NCBI GenBank assembly: GCA_002238855.1 | Contig: MPND01000021.1 | Span: forward strand, 1-64,000 | Reading direction: 5' to 3' | DNA length: 64,000 bases | Source: SAR202 cluster bacterium bin90 | GTDB taxonomy: Bacteria > Chloroflexota > Dehalococcoidia > Lucifugimonadales > JADFKI01 | In this document: piece after piece, positions 1 to 8,855 of the stretch | Layout of the letters: each line of letters begins with the position of its first letter | How positions within the stretch are numbered: the stretch's first letter is position 1 | Program-made: the position numbers and the translations under genes | The notes under the pieces: generated by a model | Told to the model about the DNA's origin: nothing | What the model saw: the letters and a program-made list of their open reading frames with translations, nothing else | Database searches by the model: none

Positions 1-215
1 GACCCGGGACCATGCCCACGCCGACTGCGACTGCGGTTCCGGCGACTGTGGAGCCTCCTGCTGCTGCGATGCAGGCATCAGCTGAACCGGATGGTTCAGG
101 AGGGATGAGCAGTGTCATACTGGCTGCGATCGGTCTGCCTATGCTGTCCGGAGCTCTGCTGCTCGGGTACCTGATATACAGGGAACGACGACGGCGGAAC
201 GAGGCGGAGCTATAG
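1..215 (+). CDS. C-terminal end of a membrane-anchored protein (partial)
   Basis: An open frame runs in from the left edge and stops with TAG at 213-215. The visible part starts with a Pro/Thr/Ala-rich linker, then one hydrophobic segment (about residues 32-54 counted from the Met at 12) and a basic tail with an Arg run. This is the usual layout of a C-terminal membrane anchor with the positive end inside: a secreted or surface protein tethered at its C-terminus after a flexible stalk. The body of the protein lies outside the window, so its function cannot be stated. The Met codon at 12 is probably internal, because the frame is open upstream of it. Confidence 0.55.
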   Translation, partial: PGTMPTPTATAVPATVEPPAAAMQASAEPDGSGGMSSVILAAIGLPMLSGALLLGYLIYRERRRRNEAEL

Positions 216-282
216 AGGCAGCAGCGATGTGTCTCGCATGTAACGTTGATGGCCTTACGGACAGGGCTTTACGAAAGACAAA

Positions 283-326
283 AAGGGCGTAGATTCTCTG
301 GGATTCAGAGTAACCCGCGCGCCCTT
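283..326. other. Nested inverted repeat downstream of the first gene
   Basis: AAGGGCG (283-289) pairs with CGCCCTT (320-326), and inside it CTCTG (296-300) pairs with CAGAG (306-310). It lies about 70 bases after the stop of the first gene. It could be a weak terminator, but there is no clear T-tract. Confidence 0.3.
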
Positions 327-375
327 CTCCAGGTCTGAGTAGCCGAATTGACGGCAGCGAAGTGTTGTCTGCATG

Positions 376-530
376 TCAGGCTAGGTCACTGAGCGAAGCT
401 ATGTCGATGTCCGGATAATTGATCTCGTCAAATGGTGTCGATTTGCGGCTTGTCTTCACACCATCGACCAGAGGGTACTCATAAGTCTGACCCGCGAAGT
501 ACAGAAGTGGACCAGATAAATCGGACTGAC
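376..530 (-). pseudogene. Remnant: C-terminus of a Fe(3+) ABC transporter substrate-binding protein
   Basis: The last ~45 residues of the minus-strand frame ending at 376 (QTYEYPLVDGV, then DEINYPDIDIASLSDLA) look like the conserved C-terminal tail of iron(III)-binding periplasmic proteins of the FutA/Afu type, where a TYEYPL-like segment is followed by an acidic DID-LSDL tail. The rest of the protein (about 300 residues) is missing. Upstream the frame runs into sequence that belongs to an IS3-type orfA on the other strand, so the gene was probably cut by an insertion and later decay. Family recognition is from memory of the tail motif; a protein search of this tail would settle it. Confidence 0.5.
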
Positions 531-580
531 GGCTGAGAGAGTCTCGCTCCTGGAATGGAAGGAAAAAGAGGAGCAGGAAA

Positions 581-841
581 ATTAAGCAGAGTAGGAAGAA
601 GCACAGCCCGGAGCTCAATGCCAAAGTAGCGTTGTCCGCCCTGCGGGCAGTAGAGACGATTGCTCAGTTAGCCGGTCGATCTAAAATTCACCCCATACAG
701 ATTCTTGTCTGGAAGAAAGCCCTGATTGAGGGAGCGCCCGAGGTCTTCGGCAGCGGCGGCTCAAAGGCGGATAGAGAGCAGGAAACGATGGCAGCACATC
801 TGTACAAACAGATTGGTCAGCTCAGGATTGCCCGATCATGA
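581..841 (+). pseudogene. IS3-family transposase OrfA remnant
   Basis: The plus-strand frame from about 581 (open upstream of the TTG at 632) reads RKKHSPELNAKVALSALRA, then ETIAQLAGRSKIHPIQILVWKK and YKQIGQLRIARS. This is the N-terminal helix-turn-helix of IS3-group OrfA proteins: an RRKHS-EFKAKVALEAL start, an IAELA-HP-QI-WKK recognition segment, and the start of a leucine-zipper region LYxQIGxL. The frame stops with TGA at 839-841, before the zipper is complete. No OrfB (DDE domain) follows; the next gene is a marR on the opposite strand. It is therefore a dead insertion-sequence fragment, and the likely cause of the truncated iron-binding gene next to it. Confidence 0.65.
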
Positions 842-888
842 TTACCTGCGGTTCCGTCTGATCGCTGCTAGCCTGACCCGACGCTCGA

Positions 889-1371
889 TTATGAATCCTC
901 GATCGCGCTGCTGTTGGCAAGGATTCTTTCGATAACAGCAAAGAATGTCCCTGTGTCTTCTGCACTTATTCCTTCTGTAAGCCTGTCTTCGTGAGCGTGG
1001 ATTCTGTTCTGGAGTTCGACACTCAGCGCCAGACCCGCATCTGTCAGTTGCAGGAACACTATCCGGCGGTCGCTCCTCGAACGCCGCCGCGATAGCAACC
1101 TTCTATCGACCAGTTTCTTCGCCATGCGACTAATGGCCGACACCTCCACGGGTAGCGCGCGCGCAAGTGCTGTAGCCGTCCATACATGGTCGGCCAGAAA
1201 GAGTCTCATCATGGCGAAGTCCATTGGGGTGAGATCGTATGCCGCCAATTCCCGGTTGATACCTCTCGTCACCACCTTGAGTAACGCCCGCGCATTCTCC
1301 TCAAGGCCACGAAAGGACATCGCCGAACCGGAAGCGGATTCCCCATTACATATGTCTTGCGAGTTCGCCAT
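889..1371 (-). CDS. MarR-family transcriptional regulator
   Basis: A winged helix-turn-helix DNA-binding protein of the MarR family, about 160 residues from the Met at 1371. An alternative in-frame start at 1410 adds 13 poorly conserved residues. Visible features are an N-terminal dimerisation helix (NARALLKVVTRGINRELAAYDLTPMDFAMMRLF), a recognition-helix region (ATALARALPVEVSAISRMAKKLVDRRLL) and a basic wing with the family's DRR motif (SRRRSRSDRRIVFLQLTDAG). MarR proteins usually repress a neighbouring gene and themselves and are released by small aromatic or lipophilic ligands. A perfect palindrome with TTG/CAA ends lies 135 bases upstream of this start and is a good candidate for its own operator. 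The plus-strand GMC oxidoreductase at 2302 is the nearest possible target, but it is 900 bases away. Confidence 0.88.
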   Translation of the reverse strand: MANSQDICNGESASGSAMSFRGLEENARALLKVVTRGINRELAAYDLTPMDFAMMRLFLADHVWTATALARALPVEVSAISRMAKKLVDRRLLSRRRSRSDRRIVFLQLTDAGLALSVELQNRIHAHEDRLTEGISAEDTGTFFAVIERILANSSAIEDS

Positions 1372-1410
1372 CTGATCAGGCTCCGTGCAAGCGCAGCGCG
1401 TCGTTCTCAC

Positions 1411-2301
1411 TCAGACCCGTTGTGGCTACGTGTCTCTGAACGCAATGGATGAACGACTGCTCAGTATGTGCTCTAATCGCTAAGTGTTTCATAATCTCAA
1501 TATGTTTGAATTGGCAATTCAAGCGATTTGTTGTTTCATCAATGCGTACCAGAACTTCGACTGGGGCATATAAATCTGACGCTAGTTCAATATGATGAAG
1601 TCTTTATATTTCTACTAGCCTGTGCCTTCAGTTGGATACAGGGCGCAGTCTCCTTCCGAGGCCATTGTGTACGATGCGACCTGAGATGGACTCGGTCCAA
1701 GTTCCATGGGTTATCTGACTTTGCCCTTCGAAGCCACATGACGGAAGGCAATCCGTCGGGAACCTACTGTGAAGATTGGCGTCCTATCCTTTGCCGCTAA
1801 GTACCCCTGTGCCTACTGTCTGTAACGCGTGTACGCCTATAATTGACGCCCTTGCTGGTCTACCCTGCAGCGTCAGGGATTGCTCTTCCCCATATGGTCG
1901 GGTCAATGCGATGCTGAGATAGTCTACATTGTCGTTTACGGCGCCAACAGTACCACTCTGGCATGCTTGCGCCTTGCAGGAAGAGGATTTGATACTGGTA
2001 TGCTTGTACTTCAGTCCTCGCTGTCCGCTCATTTGAGGTGCTTCCGAAAATGCGAACTGATGGTGAAAGATTGCTATGCGCAGCTACTCGGCGGTAGCTA
2101 TGCCATTACACATCATGGTAGAAGGCCCTCCGGTAACCTGATGATTCCCTGTCTGCCATGTCTCGGCGTGTAAGGCCGTGGCAGGTTGCCCAGTCTCGTC
2201 GGACTGCTGCCATAAGATTATTGACGGCATCCGCCTCAGTGCGTACTATCGGCAGCAGCAGTACAGGGCATTACTTCGAGGTTGCAATCAGGAGGTAGCG
2301 A
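1411..2301. other. 890-base intergenic stretch
   Basis: This lies between marR (minus) and the GMC oxidoreductase (plus). Apart from the palindrome at 1506-1522 and the GGAGG at 2291-2295, no coding segment with recognisable protein features was found. Short open frames here have no ribosome-binding sites or family motifs. The stretch is AT-richer than the flanking genes at 1450-1620. It may hold decayed sequence linked to the IS3 remnant. Confidence 0.5.
1506..1522. promoter_or_regulatory. Candidate MarR operator (17-bp perfect palindrome)
   Basis: TTGAATTGGCAATTCAA is a perfect inverted repeat around one central base. It has the TTG...CAA ends and length typical of MarR-family operators and sits in the 5' region of the divergent marR gene. 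Binding is inferred. Confidence 0.5.
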
Positions 2302-3867
2302 GTGAAGTACGACTACATCGTCATAGGCGCAGGTTCGGCGGGAGCAATCCTTGCCACAAGGCTTTCTGAAGACCCGAACATCTCGGTGCTTCTGCTGGAA
2401 GCGGGTCCGGACTATCCGGACATTGACAGCCTGCCAGAAGAAGTCAGGCACAGCTACGAGTCCACAAAGAGCATTTGGGACAGTGACCACAACTGGCAAT
2501 ACACAGCGCGCGGCACCTCGGAGGCCGAAATCGAAATACCAAGGGGCAAGGTGACCGGCGGTTCCAGCGCCATCAACGGTACGGTCTTCCTCCGCGGCAT
2601 CCCTGAGGACTACGACAACTGGGCGGAATGGGGCAACGACGAGTGGAACTTCCAGCAGCTTGTACCCTACTTCAACAAGCTAGAGACCGACACTACCTAC
2701 CAGGACGACCCCGGTGACTTCCACGGCGCCAACGGCCCAATCATCTGCCGCCGCTTCATGCAGGACGAATGGCGTGAGGGCAACAAAGCTTGGTTCGAGG
2801 CATGGCGGGAGAGTGGTCAAGGTTACTGCGAGGACCACAATGCGCCCGGCACAACGGGTGTTGGTCCCATACCCCTGAACAATCCCAATGGCATCCGCTG
2901 GTCCACGTCCATAGGATATCTGGGCCTCTCGCGCCACCGCCTGAATCTCACCATCAGGGCGAATGTGACCGTCAAGAAGGTTCTCTTCGATACAACCGGT
3001 GACAGCCCCAGGGCGACAGGCGTTGAGGCGGTCTCCGACGAAGAAACATTCGTCGTCGAGGCTGATGAGATCATCCTGAGCGCAGGCGCGATCGGATCAC
3101 CACAGATACTTATGCTTTCGGGAATTGGTCCGAGCGACCACCTCGGAGAACACGGCATTCGGACGGTAATCGACTCGCCCGGAGTGGGTCAGAACCTCGC
3201 CGACCATCCCCTCCTCAGTATCCTGTGGGAGACTAAGCCGGATGTGGAGTTAGAGCGCTTCGTACCCAACGCTCAGCTTGTCGTGCGTTACACTGCGGAA
3301 GGCTCGCCTCTTGAGAACGACATGATCGTGTATCTCTCAGCCGCCTCCGGGGTAGATCGCAAGCACGGCGGGGCGCACACGGACGTCGTTGGAATGGGCG
3401 CCGGCCTCGGGCTGAATCTGGCGCACTCCAAGGGTGAGCTTCGGCTTCGTTCTGGTGACTACCGGGACCATCCCTATCTCGATTACAACCTCCTGGACCA
3501 CGAGGAAGACCTGCGCAGGTACAGGGATGGTGTGCGCCTGGTAGTCAGCCTCGAAGATCATCCGGCAATGGCTGCTATGATCGGAGAGAGGGTCTATCCG
3601 GAGGATTCGGATCTAGAGTCGGACGATGCGCTGGACCTATGGATGAAAAGGTGGGTCGGGACGGGCCATCACATCTCCTGCACCGCCAAAATGGGGCCGA
3701 GTTCAGACCCGATGGCAGTCGTGGATCAGTTCGGCAAGGTTTACGGCGCGGAGGGACTGCGGGTGGTGGACGCATCCATCATGCCAGAATGCGTCCGGGC
3801 AAATATCAACGTCACCGTGTTGATGATTGGCGAGCGCATCGCAGACCTGATCAAGCAGGGGAAGTAA
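2302..3867 (+). CDS. GMC-family FAD-dependent oxidoreductase (choline/alcohol dehydrogenase-like)
   Basis: A flavoprotein of 521 residues oxidising a primary alcohol or related substrate with FAD, of the BetA/alcohol dehydrogenase type. The dinucleotide-binding motif GAGSAGAILATRLSE is at residues 9-23, with LLLEAGPD behind it. GMC signature 1 (GKVTGGSSAINGTVFLRG) lies near residue 80. The signature-2-like segment AGAIGSPQILMLSGIGP is near residue 262. The C-terminus carries the catalytic His region GTGHHISCTAKMG and RVVDASIMPECVRANINVTVLMIGERIADLI, the Asn in this last segment taking the place of the usual second His/Asn. The start is GTG at 2302 with GGAGG seven bases upstream. It stands alone, facing the convergent MFS gene. 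The substrate cannot be told from sequence. Confidence 0.9.
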   Translation: MKYDYIVIGAGSAGAILATRLSEDPNISVLLLEAGPDYPDIDSLPEEVRHSYESTKSIWDSDHNWQYTARGTSEAEIEIPRGKVTGGSSAINGTVFLRGIPEDYDNWAEWGNDEWNFQQLVPYFNKLETDTTYQDDPGDFHGANGPIICRRFMQDEWREGNKAWFEAWRESGQGYCEDHNAPGTTGVGPIPLNNPNGIRWSTSIGYLGLSRHRLNLTIRANVTVKKVLFDTTGDSPRATGVEAVSDEETFVVEADEIILSAGAIGSPQILMLSGIGPSDHLGEHGIRTVIDSPGVGQNLADHPLLSILWETKPDVELERFVPNAQLVVRYTAEGSPLENDMIVYLSAASGVDRKHGGAHTDVVGMGAGLGLNLAHSKGELRLRSGDYRDHPYLDYNLLDHEEDLRRYRDGVRLVVSLEDHPAMAAMIGERVYPEDSDLESDDALDLWMKRWVGTGHHISCTAKMGPSSDPMAVVDQFGKVYGAEGLRVVDASIMPECVRANINVTVLMIGERIADLIKQGK

Positions 3868-4056
3868 TGACCGGTGCCTGACGCATCACTCTGGAGGAAT
3901 ACAGTCTGTTCAAAGCACGGAGCGCAACGGAGGGATGGTCGGATAATCAAGGTTTGGAGTATCCGAGTGGGACGGGCATATTCTGGGCGTGCAGGTATCC
4001 GCGAGGCGGAGATGTCCCTGATTGTCGCCGAATTGCCAGTGGCTGGACTGCGAAGC

Positions 4057-5439
4057 CTATGATAGACGTCTCAGCCGTCCCTGGGTCAGCAGCACGACAA
4101 TCATGATCGCAATGAGCGCGAAGCCCATGAATCCGATGACCGTCTGGCCACCCAGATAGTCGGTGAGGAAGCCCGCGGGCGTGATGCTGAGTGGCATCAG
4201 GCCGTAATTGAGCATGAACAGGCTCATGATTCTGCCCCGATACTCCGGATTCGCCTTTTCGATTATCAGCGTCTGATTGAGCGCCTGACGTCCCGAGTCG
4301 CCAATGCCCAGCAGAACCATGATTACGGCGGCAATGTTGTAAACGGGAATCGCAGCAATCAACACGAGGCCGACACCAGACATTATGGTCGCGATTATCA
4401 GGCCCATGCCCCTGTATCGCTGGCCCATAGACGCGACATAAAGTGAGCCGAACATTGAGCCCATTCCCATCAGTCCGACGAGAAGTCCCATGGAATCGGG
4501 CCCCTGCCGGTAGATGTCAACGACGAACACGGGCAGGATAAACCGGAAGGGCATCGCAAGCATTGTCGCCGCCAGTCCCATAAGGAGCAGCACGAGAAGG
4601 ATTCGGCGCTGCCACACGTGAGATATGCCATCAGCGATGTCACGGAGCATATCCGTCTTGCCTGAAGATGTCCCCGCCGAACCTGTCTTGGGCAGAAATG
4701 AGGTAAGGACAACCGCTGCCAAAGTTAACGCGCCAATGAGATAGAAGACGTTCCATGGTCCGACCAGCGCGTATATGCCACCTGCCAGCGCGGGCGCGGC
4801 CATTGTGGTAGCGCTGATGCCAGCCGCGTTCAATGCCATCGCATTCGTCAGCTTTTCCGGCCCAACAAGCTGGGGAATTATCGCCTGTCTCGCGGGCATC
4901 ATGAATGCCCAAAGCCCGCCAGTAACCATTGATGAGATCAGGAGGTGCTGCCAGGCGATAACCTCGAAGTCGATTGCGAGGCCGATCACCAGGGACAGAC
5001 AACCGGCGACGATCTGTGCGACCTGTATGATCGTCTTCTTCTCGAACCTGTCCGCTACCACACCACCGAAGAGGGGAATGGTCAGCATGGGGACAGCGAT
5101 GCCCAGATTGATGATGCCGAGAACTGAGGCTGAGCCTGTAATGTCGTATACGAGATAGCTCTGAGCCAGCATCTGCATCTGTGTCCCAGCCATGAGGAAC
5201 AGCATCCCGACCCACAGAAATAGGAAGTTACGATTGGAGAGCGAGTCGAATGTAGTTAGCCGGGGGCCACGCGGGAGTCGCACAGAAATGCCGGTTCTGA
5301 GCGCGCTGGATGTCGCGCCTCTGCCTGAGGGCAGGGGTTTTCCGGCGCCGTCTGCTGCCGCATGACTCAACGCTCGTTCTCCGGCCACGGAAGAAACCGC
5401 CTGTGCCGAGTTCTGAATAGGCGGCGAAGAATCTGACAT
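4057..5439 (-). CDS. MFS transporter (EntS-like exporter family)
   Basis: A 460-residue inner-membrane protein. A polar N-terminal tail of about 60 residues (Ala/Ser-rich) precedes RNFLFLWVGMLFLMAGTQMQMLAQSYLVYDITGSASVLG, the typical first helix and loop of the MFS_3 (EntS/enterobactin exporter-like) branch. It then follows GGVVADRFEKKTIIQ (the A-motif between TM2 and TM3), MMPARQAIIPQLVG after TM4, and about ten further hydrophobic segments ending in FALIAIMIVVLLTQGRLRRL. Members of this branch export small molecules such as siderophores, drugs or lipids by proton antiport. There is no operon partner: it converges with the GMC gene and diverges from the alpha/beta hydrolase. Substrate unknown. 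Confidence 0.88.
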   Translation of the reverse strand: MSDSSPPIQNSAQAVSSVAGERALSHAAADGAGKPLPSGRGATSSALRTGISVRLPRGPRLTTFDSLSNRNFLFLWVGMLFLMAGTQMQMLAQSYLVYDITGSASVLGIINLGIAVPMLTIPLFGGVVADRFEKKTIIQVAQIVAGCLSLVIGLAIDFEVIAWQHLLISSMVTGGLWAFMMPARQAIIPQLVGPEKLTNAMALNAAGISATTMAAPALAGGIYALVGPWNVFYLIGALTLAAVVLTSFLPKTGSAGTSSGKTDMLRDIADGISHVWQRRILLVLLLMGLAATMLAMPFRFILPVFVVDIYRQGPDSMGLLVGLMGMGSMFGSLYVASMGQRYRGMGLIIATIMSGVGLVLIAAIPVYNIAAVIMVLLGIGDSGRQALNQTLIIEKANPEYRGRIMSLFMLNYGLMPLSITPAGFLTDYLGGQTVIGFMGFALIAIMIVVLLTQGRLRRLS

Positions 5440-5668
5440 GAGACAAAGCTACTCAATACCTGGTAACAAAGCAATAGAAGCTGCGGCGCGGAGAGAGGCG
5501 CATCCTTGACCGCCTGAGCGGTTCTGAGTTAGATTCAACGCCAGAGCCAGTTGACGGAAGATTATTCTGCGGAGCACGCTGTTCGCGCGTGCCACTCCCC
5601 GACTTTCGGCAGGCCAACTAACCTCAGCATCACGCTACATAGTAAATCACCAGAGAAGGAGAATCCTC

Positions 5669-6430
5669 ATGCCGTTCTACGAAAGTGGCTCCAGCCGTAT
5701 CTACTATGAAGAAGTTGGGTCGGGATTTCCGCTGCTGATAATCCCGGGCGGCGGGCTTAATTCCACCGTGGCGTCGCTTGATACCTCGGTGCCCTTCAAC
5801 CCAATGGAGGCTTACCGGGACGACTTCCGATGTATCGCCGCCGACCTACGCAATGCCGATCTGGGTCAGTCCAGCGGACCACTGGAGATCGACCGGCCCT
5901 GGGATGCCTACTCAGAAGACCAGCTTAGTCTGATGGACCATCTGGGCATTGATAAGTTCCTGGTCATGGGCTTCTGCATAGGCGGGCCGATGATCCACAA
6001 TCTGCTCAGATTAGCCCCGGAGCGCATCGTGGCGGCAGCACTGATGCAACCCAGCGGCTTCAATCCGGAAGCGCCGGATATCTTCTACCAGAACAATACA
6101 GCGCGGTGGGGGCCACCACTTTGCGAAAGGAATCCTGAAATCACATCGGGCATGGTCCACGACTTCCTGACCAGCATGTACACTGACCGCGCAGATTTCG
6201 TTTTCACGGTTTCCCGCGATTTCGTGCGTAATCTGCAGACGCCACTGCTGATAGCACCAGACGATGTGCCTGCGCACCCATACGCCTGCGCGATGGAGGT
6301 TGCCGATCTTGCCCCGAACTCCGAGGTTACTATATTTCCGTGGAAGGACTCGCAGGAGCACATCGACGAGGTCGTAAGCCACGCCCGGCGTTTCCTGAAG
6401 ACCCACGAGCCGGTAGCTGCGACTACCTAA
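5669..6430 (+). CDS. Alpha/beta hydrolase with a Cys nucleophile
   Basis: An alpha/beta-hydrolase fold protein of 253 residues. The start at 5669 has AAGGAG about ten bases upstream. The oxyanion region is IIPGGGLNS and the nucleophile elbow is MGFCIGGPMIHNLL (about residues 98-111), where Cys replaces the usual Ser. The acid is probably in the PLLIAPDDVPAHP segment, and the C-terminal His is in SQEHIDEVV. Cys-nucleophile hydrolases include the dienelactone hydrolases, and a group of uncharacterised hydrolases shares a G-x-CIG-type elbow. Cytoplasmic; reaction unknown. It is followed by a convergent SDR gene with about 90 bases between them. Confidence 0.85.
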   Translation: MPFYESGSSRIYYEEVGSGFPLLIIPGGGLNSTVASLDTSVPFNPMEAYRDDFRCIAADLRNADLGQSSGPLEIDRPWDAYSEDQLSLMDHLGIDKFLVMGFCIGGPMIHNLLRLAPERIVAAALMQPSGFNPEAPDIFYQNNTARWGPPLCERNPEITSGMVHDFLTSMYTDRADFVFTVSRDFVRNLQTPLLIAPDDVPAHPYACAMEVADLAPNSEVTIFPWKDSQEHIDEVVSHARRFLKTHEPVAATT

Positions 6431-6517
6431 ATGCCCGGCGCTGCTGAGGCTGACGAGTTCTTAGTAGGCAGTGGGAAGGATCGGGAGATCTGCCGATTGG
6501 CCGGGAGCGACGGTAGT

Positions 6518-7288
6518 TCAGTTCGCTCTCCACTGCTCGGCATCGTCTTTGGGTTCGTACCCTATCAGCTCGCGCGAGTTCGAGATGTCCCAGATACGCC
6601 AGGTGTTATTGGATACGCCGTAGAAGATCGCGAATCTGACGGTGTCGGGTGCATCTATGCACTTGCTCACTAACTGCACCAGGTCGCGGTGTGACAACAA
6701 GGTGGCGAAATGTCGTAGGTCTTGCGGTCTGCCCTCGCGGTTCAATGTTCCGATTCGAAGGCAGATTACTGACAGGCCGAAGTGGTCGGAGTAGTATCGT
6801 CCCGCCGCCTCTCCGAACGCCTTGCCGATACCGTAGGGTCCGTCCGGTCGTATGGGCATGTCCACCGTCACACGGGAGAAGGTCGCCGCGTCCAGTCCGT
6901 CATACCTGCCGGCGACGATGGATGCGTAAGGCTCGTCCTCCTCGTAGTTGCCGGTCGCATGGTTGGAGCTGGCGAATATCACGCGCTTTGCTCCTGCCCG
7001 TCGAGCGGCTTCAAGCGCGTTGTATGTGGAAGGCAAATTGTTCCGATAAACGACGTCCCAGGGGCTGTCCTGGTCCGGCACGCTGGCGAGGTCGATTACC
7101 GTGTCCACCCCGTCGTAGGCAGGCAGCACAGCATCGAGATCGGAAGTGTCGGCAACTAGGCTGGTAAAGCCGTCCGCTGCCCTGATATCTACACCGGTTA
7201 CATTGTGCGATTCTTTAAGGCCGTTCTGGAGCAGTCCTCCTATGAGTCCGGCCGCTCCCGTTATTAGCACGTTCTTCCCGTTAGGCAT
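6518..7288 (-). CDS. NAD-dependent epimerase/dehydratase, uronate dehydrogenase-like SDR
   Basis: An extended short-chain dehydrogenase, 256 residues. The Rossmann motif ITGAAGLIGGLL is at residues 9-20 and the catalytic YGIGKAFGE (YxxxK) near residue 150. The C-terminal part (VQLVSKCIDAPDTVRFAIFYGVSNNTW..WDISNSRELIGYEPKDDAEQW) resembles bacterial uronate dehydrogenases, which end in a YG-S-N---WWD-S----LG--PKDNAE pattern. The likely role is oxidation of a hexuronate or a related sugar to the aldarolactone with NAD+. The start ATG has GAGGGAG upstream. The uronate assignment rests on this C-terminal pattern; other sugar dehydrogenase roles are possible. Confidence 0.8.
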   Translation of the reverse strand: MPNGKNVLITGAAGLIGGLLQNGLKESHNVTGVDIRAADGFTSLVADTSDLDAVLPAYDGVDTVIDLASVPDQDSPWDVVYRNNLPSTYNALEAARRAGAKRVIFASSNHATGNYEEDEPYASIVAGRYDGLDAATFSRVTVDMPIRPDGPYGIGKAFGEAAGRYYSDHFGLSVICLRIGTLNREGRPQDLRHFATLLSHRDLVQLVSKCIDAPDTVRFAIFYGVSNNTWRIWDISNSRELIGYEPKDDAEQWRAN

Positions 7289-7512
7289 GTGGTTCTCCCT
7301 CGAATCCGTGATCGTCTGGAGTCATTCCGGCATTTGGGCCGGGTGCAGGTCATACGATGGTGAAGAGTTCTCTCCAATGTGGACCTGGCGGTTCGCTGGG
7401 ATGAAAGACCTCATGGTATCTTTCATCAGAGTACCCACCAAGCGCCCGTGGTTACTATATCAAACGCCTTCCGCTTCAGACTACGAATATCACGAGACAA
7501 GGAGGAGACAAG

Positions 7513-8369
7513 ATGCTTGCGGACCTGGTTGAAGTCACGACATCTGATGGAATCCCGCTGAACGGCGCCTATTTCGCGCCGACAAGAACGGGTCGCTCAC
7601 ATTCGGTAGATGCCATACTGTTCTTTCATGGCGATGGCGGCAACTTCTACAGCAGCCTTTATCTTTGGCTGGGGCAGCGCATGTCGGAACAGGGCATAGC
7701 GTTCCTGACAGCCAACCGCAGGGGCCACGACCACATCGCTGCCGGTGCGAGAGGAGGGCCGCTAGCGGGCTATGCCTTCGAGTCTGTTGATGACTCGCGA
7801 GCGGACTTCGGAGCGTGGCTTGACTTGCTGCGTGAGAGGGGCACCGTCGCATAGCCATCGGCGGGCACAGCGGTGGAGCCGTGCGCGCCACTTATGCGCA
7901 GGCACGGGAGAAGTTCGCAAATGTAGTGGCGGTGATACCGGTGTCTCCGGGCGAGTATGACCACGAAGGAATTATCGCACTTCATGGGGATGACTTCGCA
8001 GAGCCGTTTCGGGAGTCTGAGCGGAACGTCGCTGAGGGCCGCCCGGATACGCTGCTTCGTCCAGGAGTTCCCTGGGGGTCAACGTGGAGTGCGCGCTCCT
8101 TTGTGGACTGCTTCAATCGGGACAACCGCTATAGCGTGACCACCCACGGGGCAAACACGGGTTGCCCAACGCTGTTCATATTCGGCTCCGAGGAGTGCGC
8201 CGTCGGTGGACAGCAGGAGCTTCCGGTGTGCGGCGCTGCGCGACGAAGCCTCGGTGCTGCGGGATATTCGCACGTGGACGTAGTGGAAATTGACGGAGCC
8301 AATCACGGATACTTAGAACGCGAACAACAACTGTTTGAGACGATGTATTCTTGGATCGGCGGCCTATGA
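7513..8369 (+). pseudogene. Alpha/beta hydrolase split by a one-base frameshift
   Basis: The first part (7513-7854; AAGGAGGAG before the ATG) holds the oxyanion segment ILFFHGDGGNFYSSLYLWLG and ANRRGHD. It stops at TAG 7852-7854. The rest continues in another frame: RRIAIGGHSGGAVRATYAQ carries the nucleophile elbow GHSGG, followed by GSTWSARSFVDCFN, PTLFIFGSEE and the C-terminal His in DGANHGYLE. Frame 1 ends GAG AGG GGC ACC, whereas the second frame reads GGG CAC CGT CGC. One missing G in the G-run at 7838-7841 would restore a ~285-residue serine hydrolase. Either a recent inactivating deletion or a homopolymer error. Confidence 0.8.
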
Positions 8370-8855
8370 CGGGCTACAATCAACTATAAGCCCTGACGCC
8401 GTCTCAAGAGTCCAACCTATCTAATCTGGTCTGTCTTGGAATTGCACCCGCCTGACGGACCACTTTGCTGGCTGTTGCAATGCACGTCTGCCCTCTGATC
8501 GCCTTCGGGCGGCACGATGGAACCGTTAGAATCGAGTACGCCATCTCTCATTTGGGAAACGCGGAGAGCTATTGAGTTGCGCCGTAATTCCTTACACCTG
8601 ACGCGGGGTCGCGCAGCGGCGTAACTTAGTTGTGTTGGTACATTGCTTGTATCCTTTGCGAATGCAATATTTGCTCCTTTACAGAGATTTTGGTCGGCTG
8701 TAAAATCACAAGGGCGCAGAGTACGGGCGATAATCACTCTCTTAAGTAAGGCTTGCTGAAGATTCACCTCCATCTATGCCGTTCGTCGAACTCGCAGCTA
8801 ATCATGTCTTAGTACCCCTACCTTCGAAAATCCAGCACGGGGACTGTCTGTCACT
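8370..8855. other. 486-base intergenic stretch upstream of the MMPL gene
   Basis: No recognisable gene. A 118-codon minus-strand frame (8417-8773) shows no family motif and no ribosome-binding site and is not annotated as a gene. Promoter signals for the transporter-methyltransferase pair are expected here, but none is clear enough to place. Confidence 0.45.

Noticed and set aside
6649-7167. 172-codon plus-strand Arg-rich ORF
   Set aside because: Antisense to the uronate-dehydrogenase-like SDR; composition typical of antisense GC-rich frames.
8417-8773. 118-codon minus-strand ORF upstream of the MMPL gene
   Set aside because: No ribosome-binding site, no family motif, and Cys/Arg/Ser-rich composition like non-coding frames.
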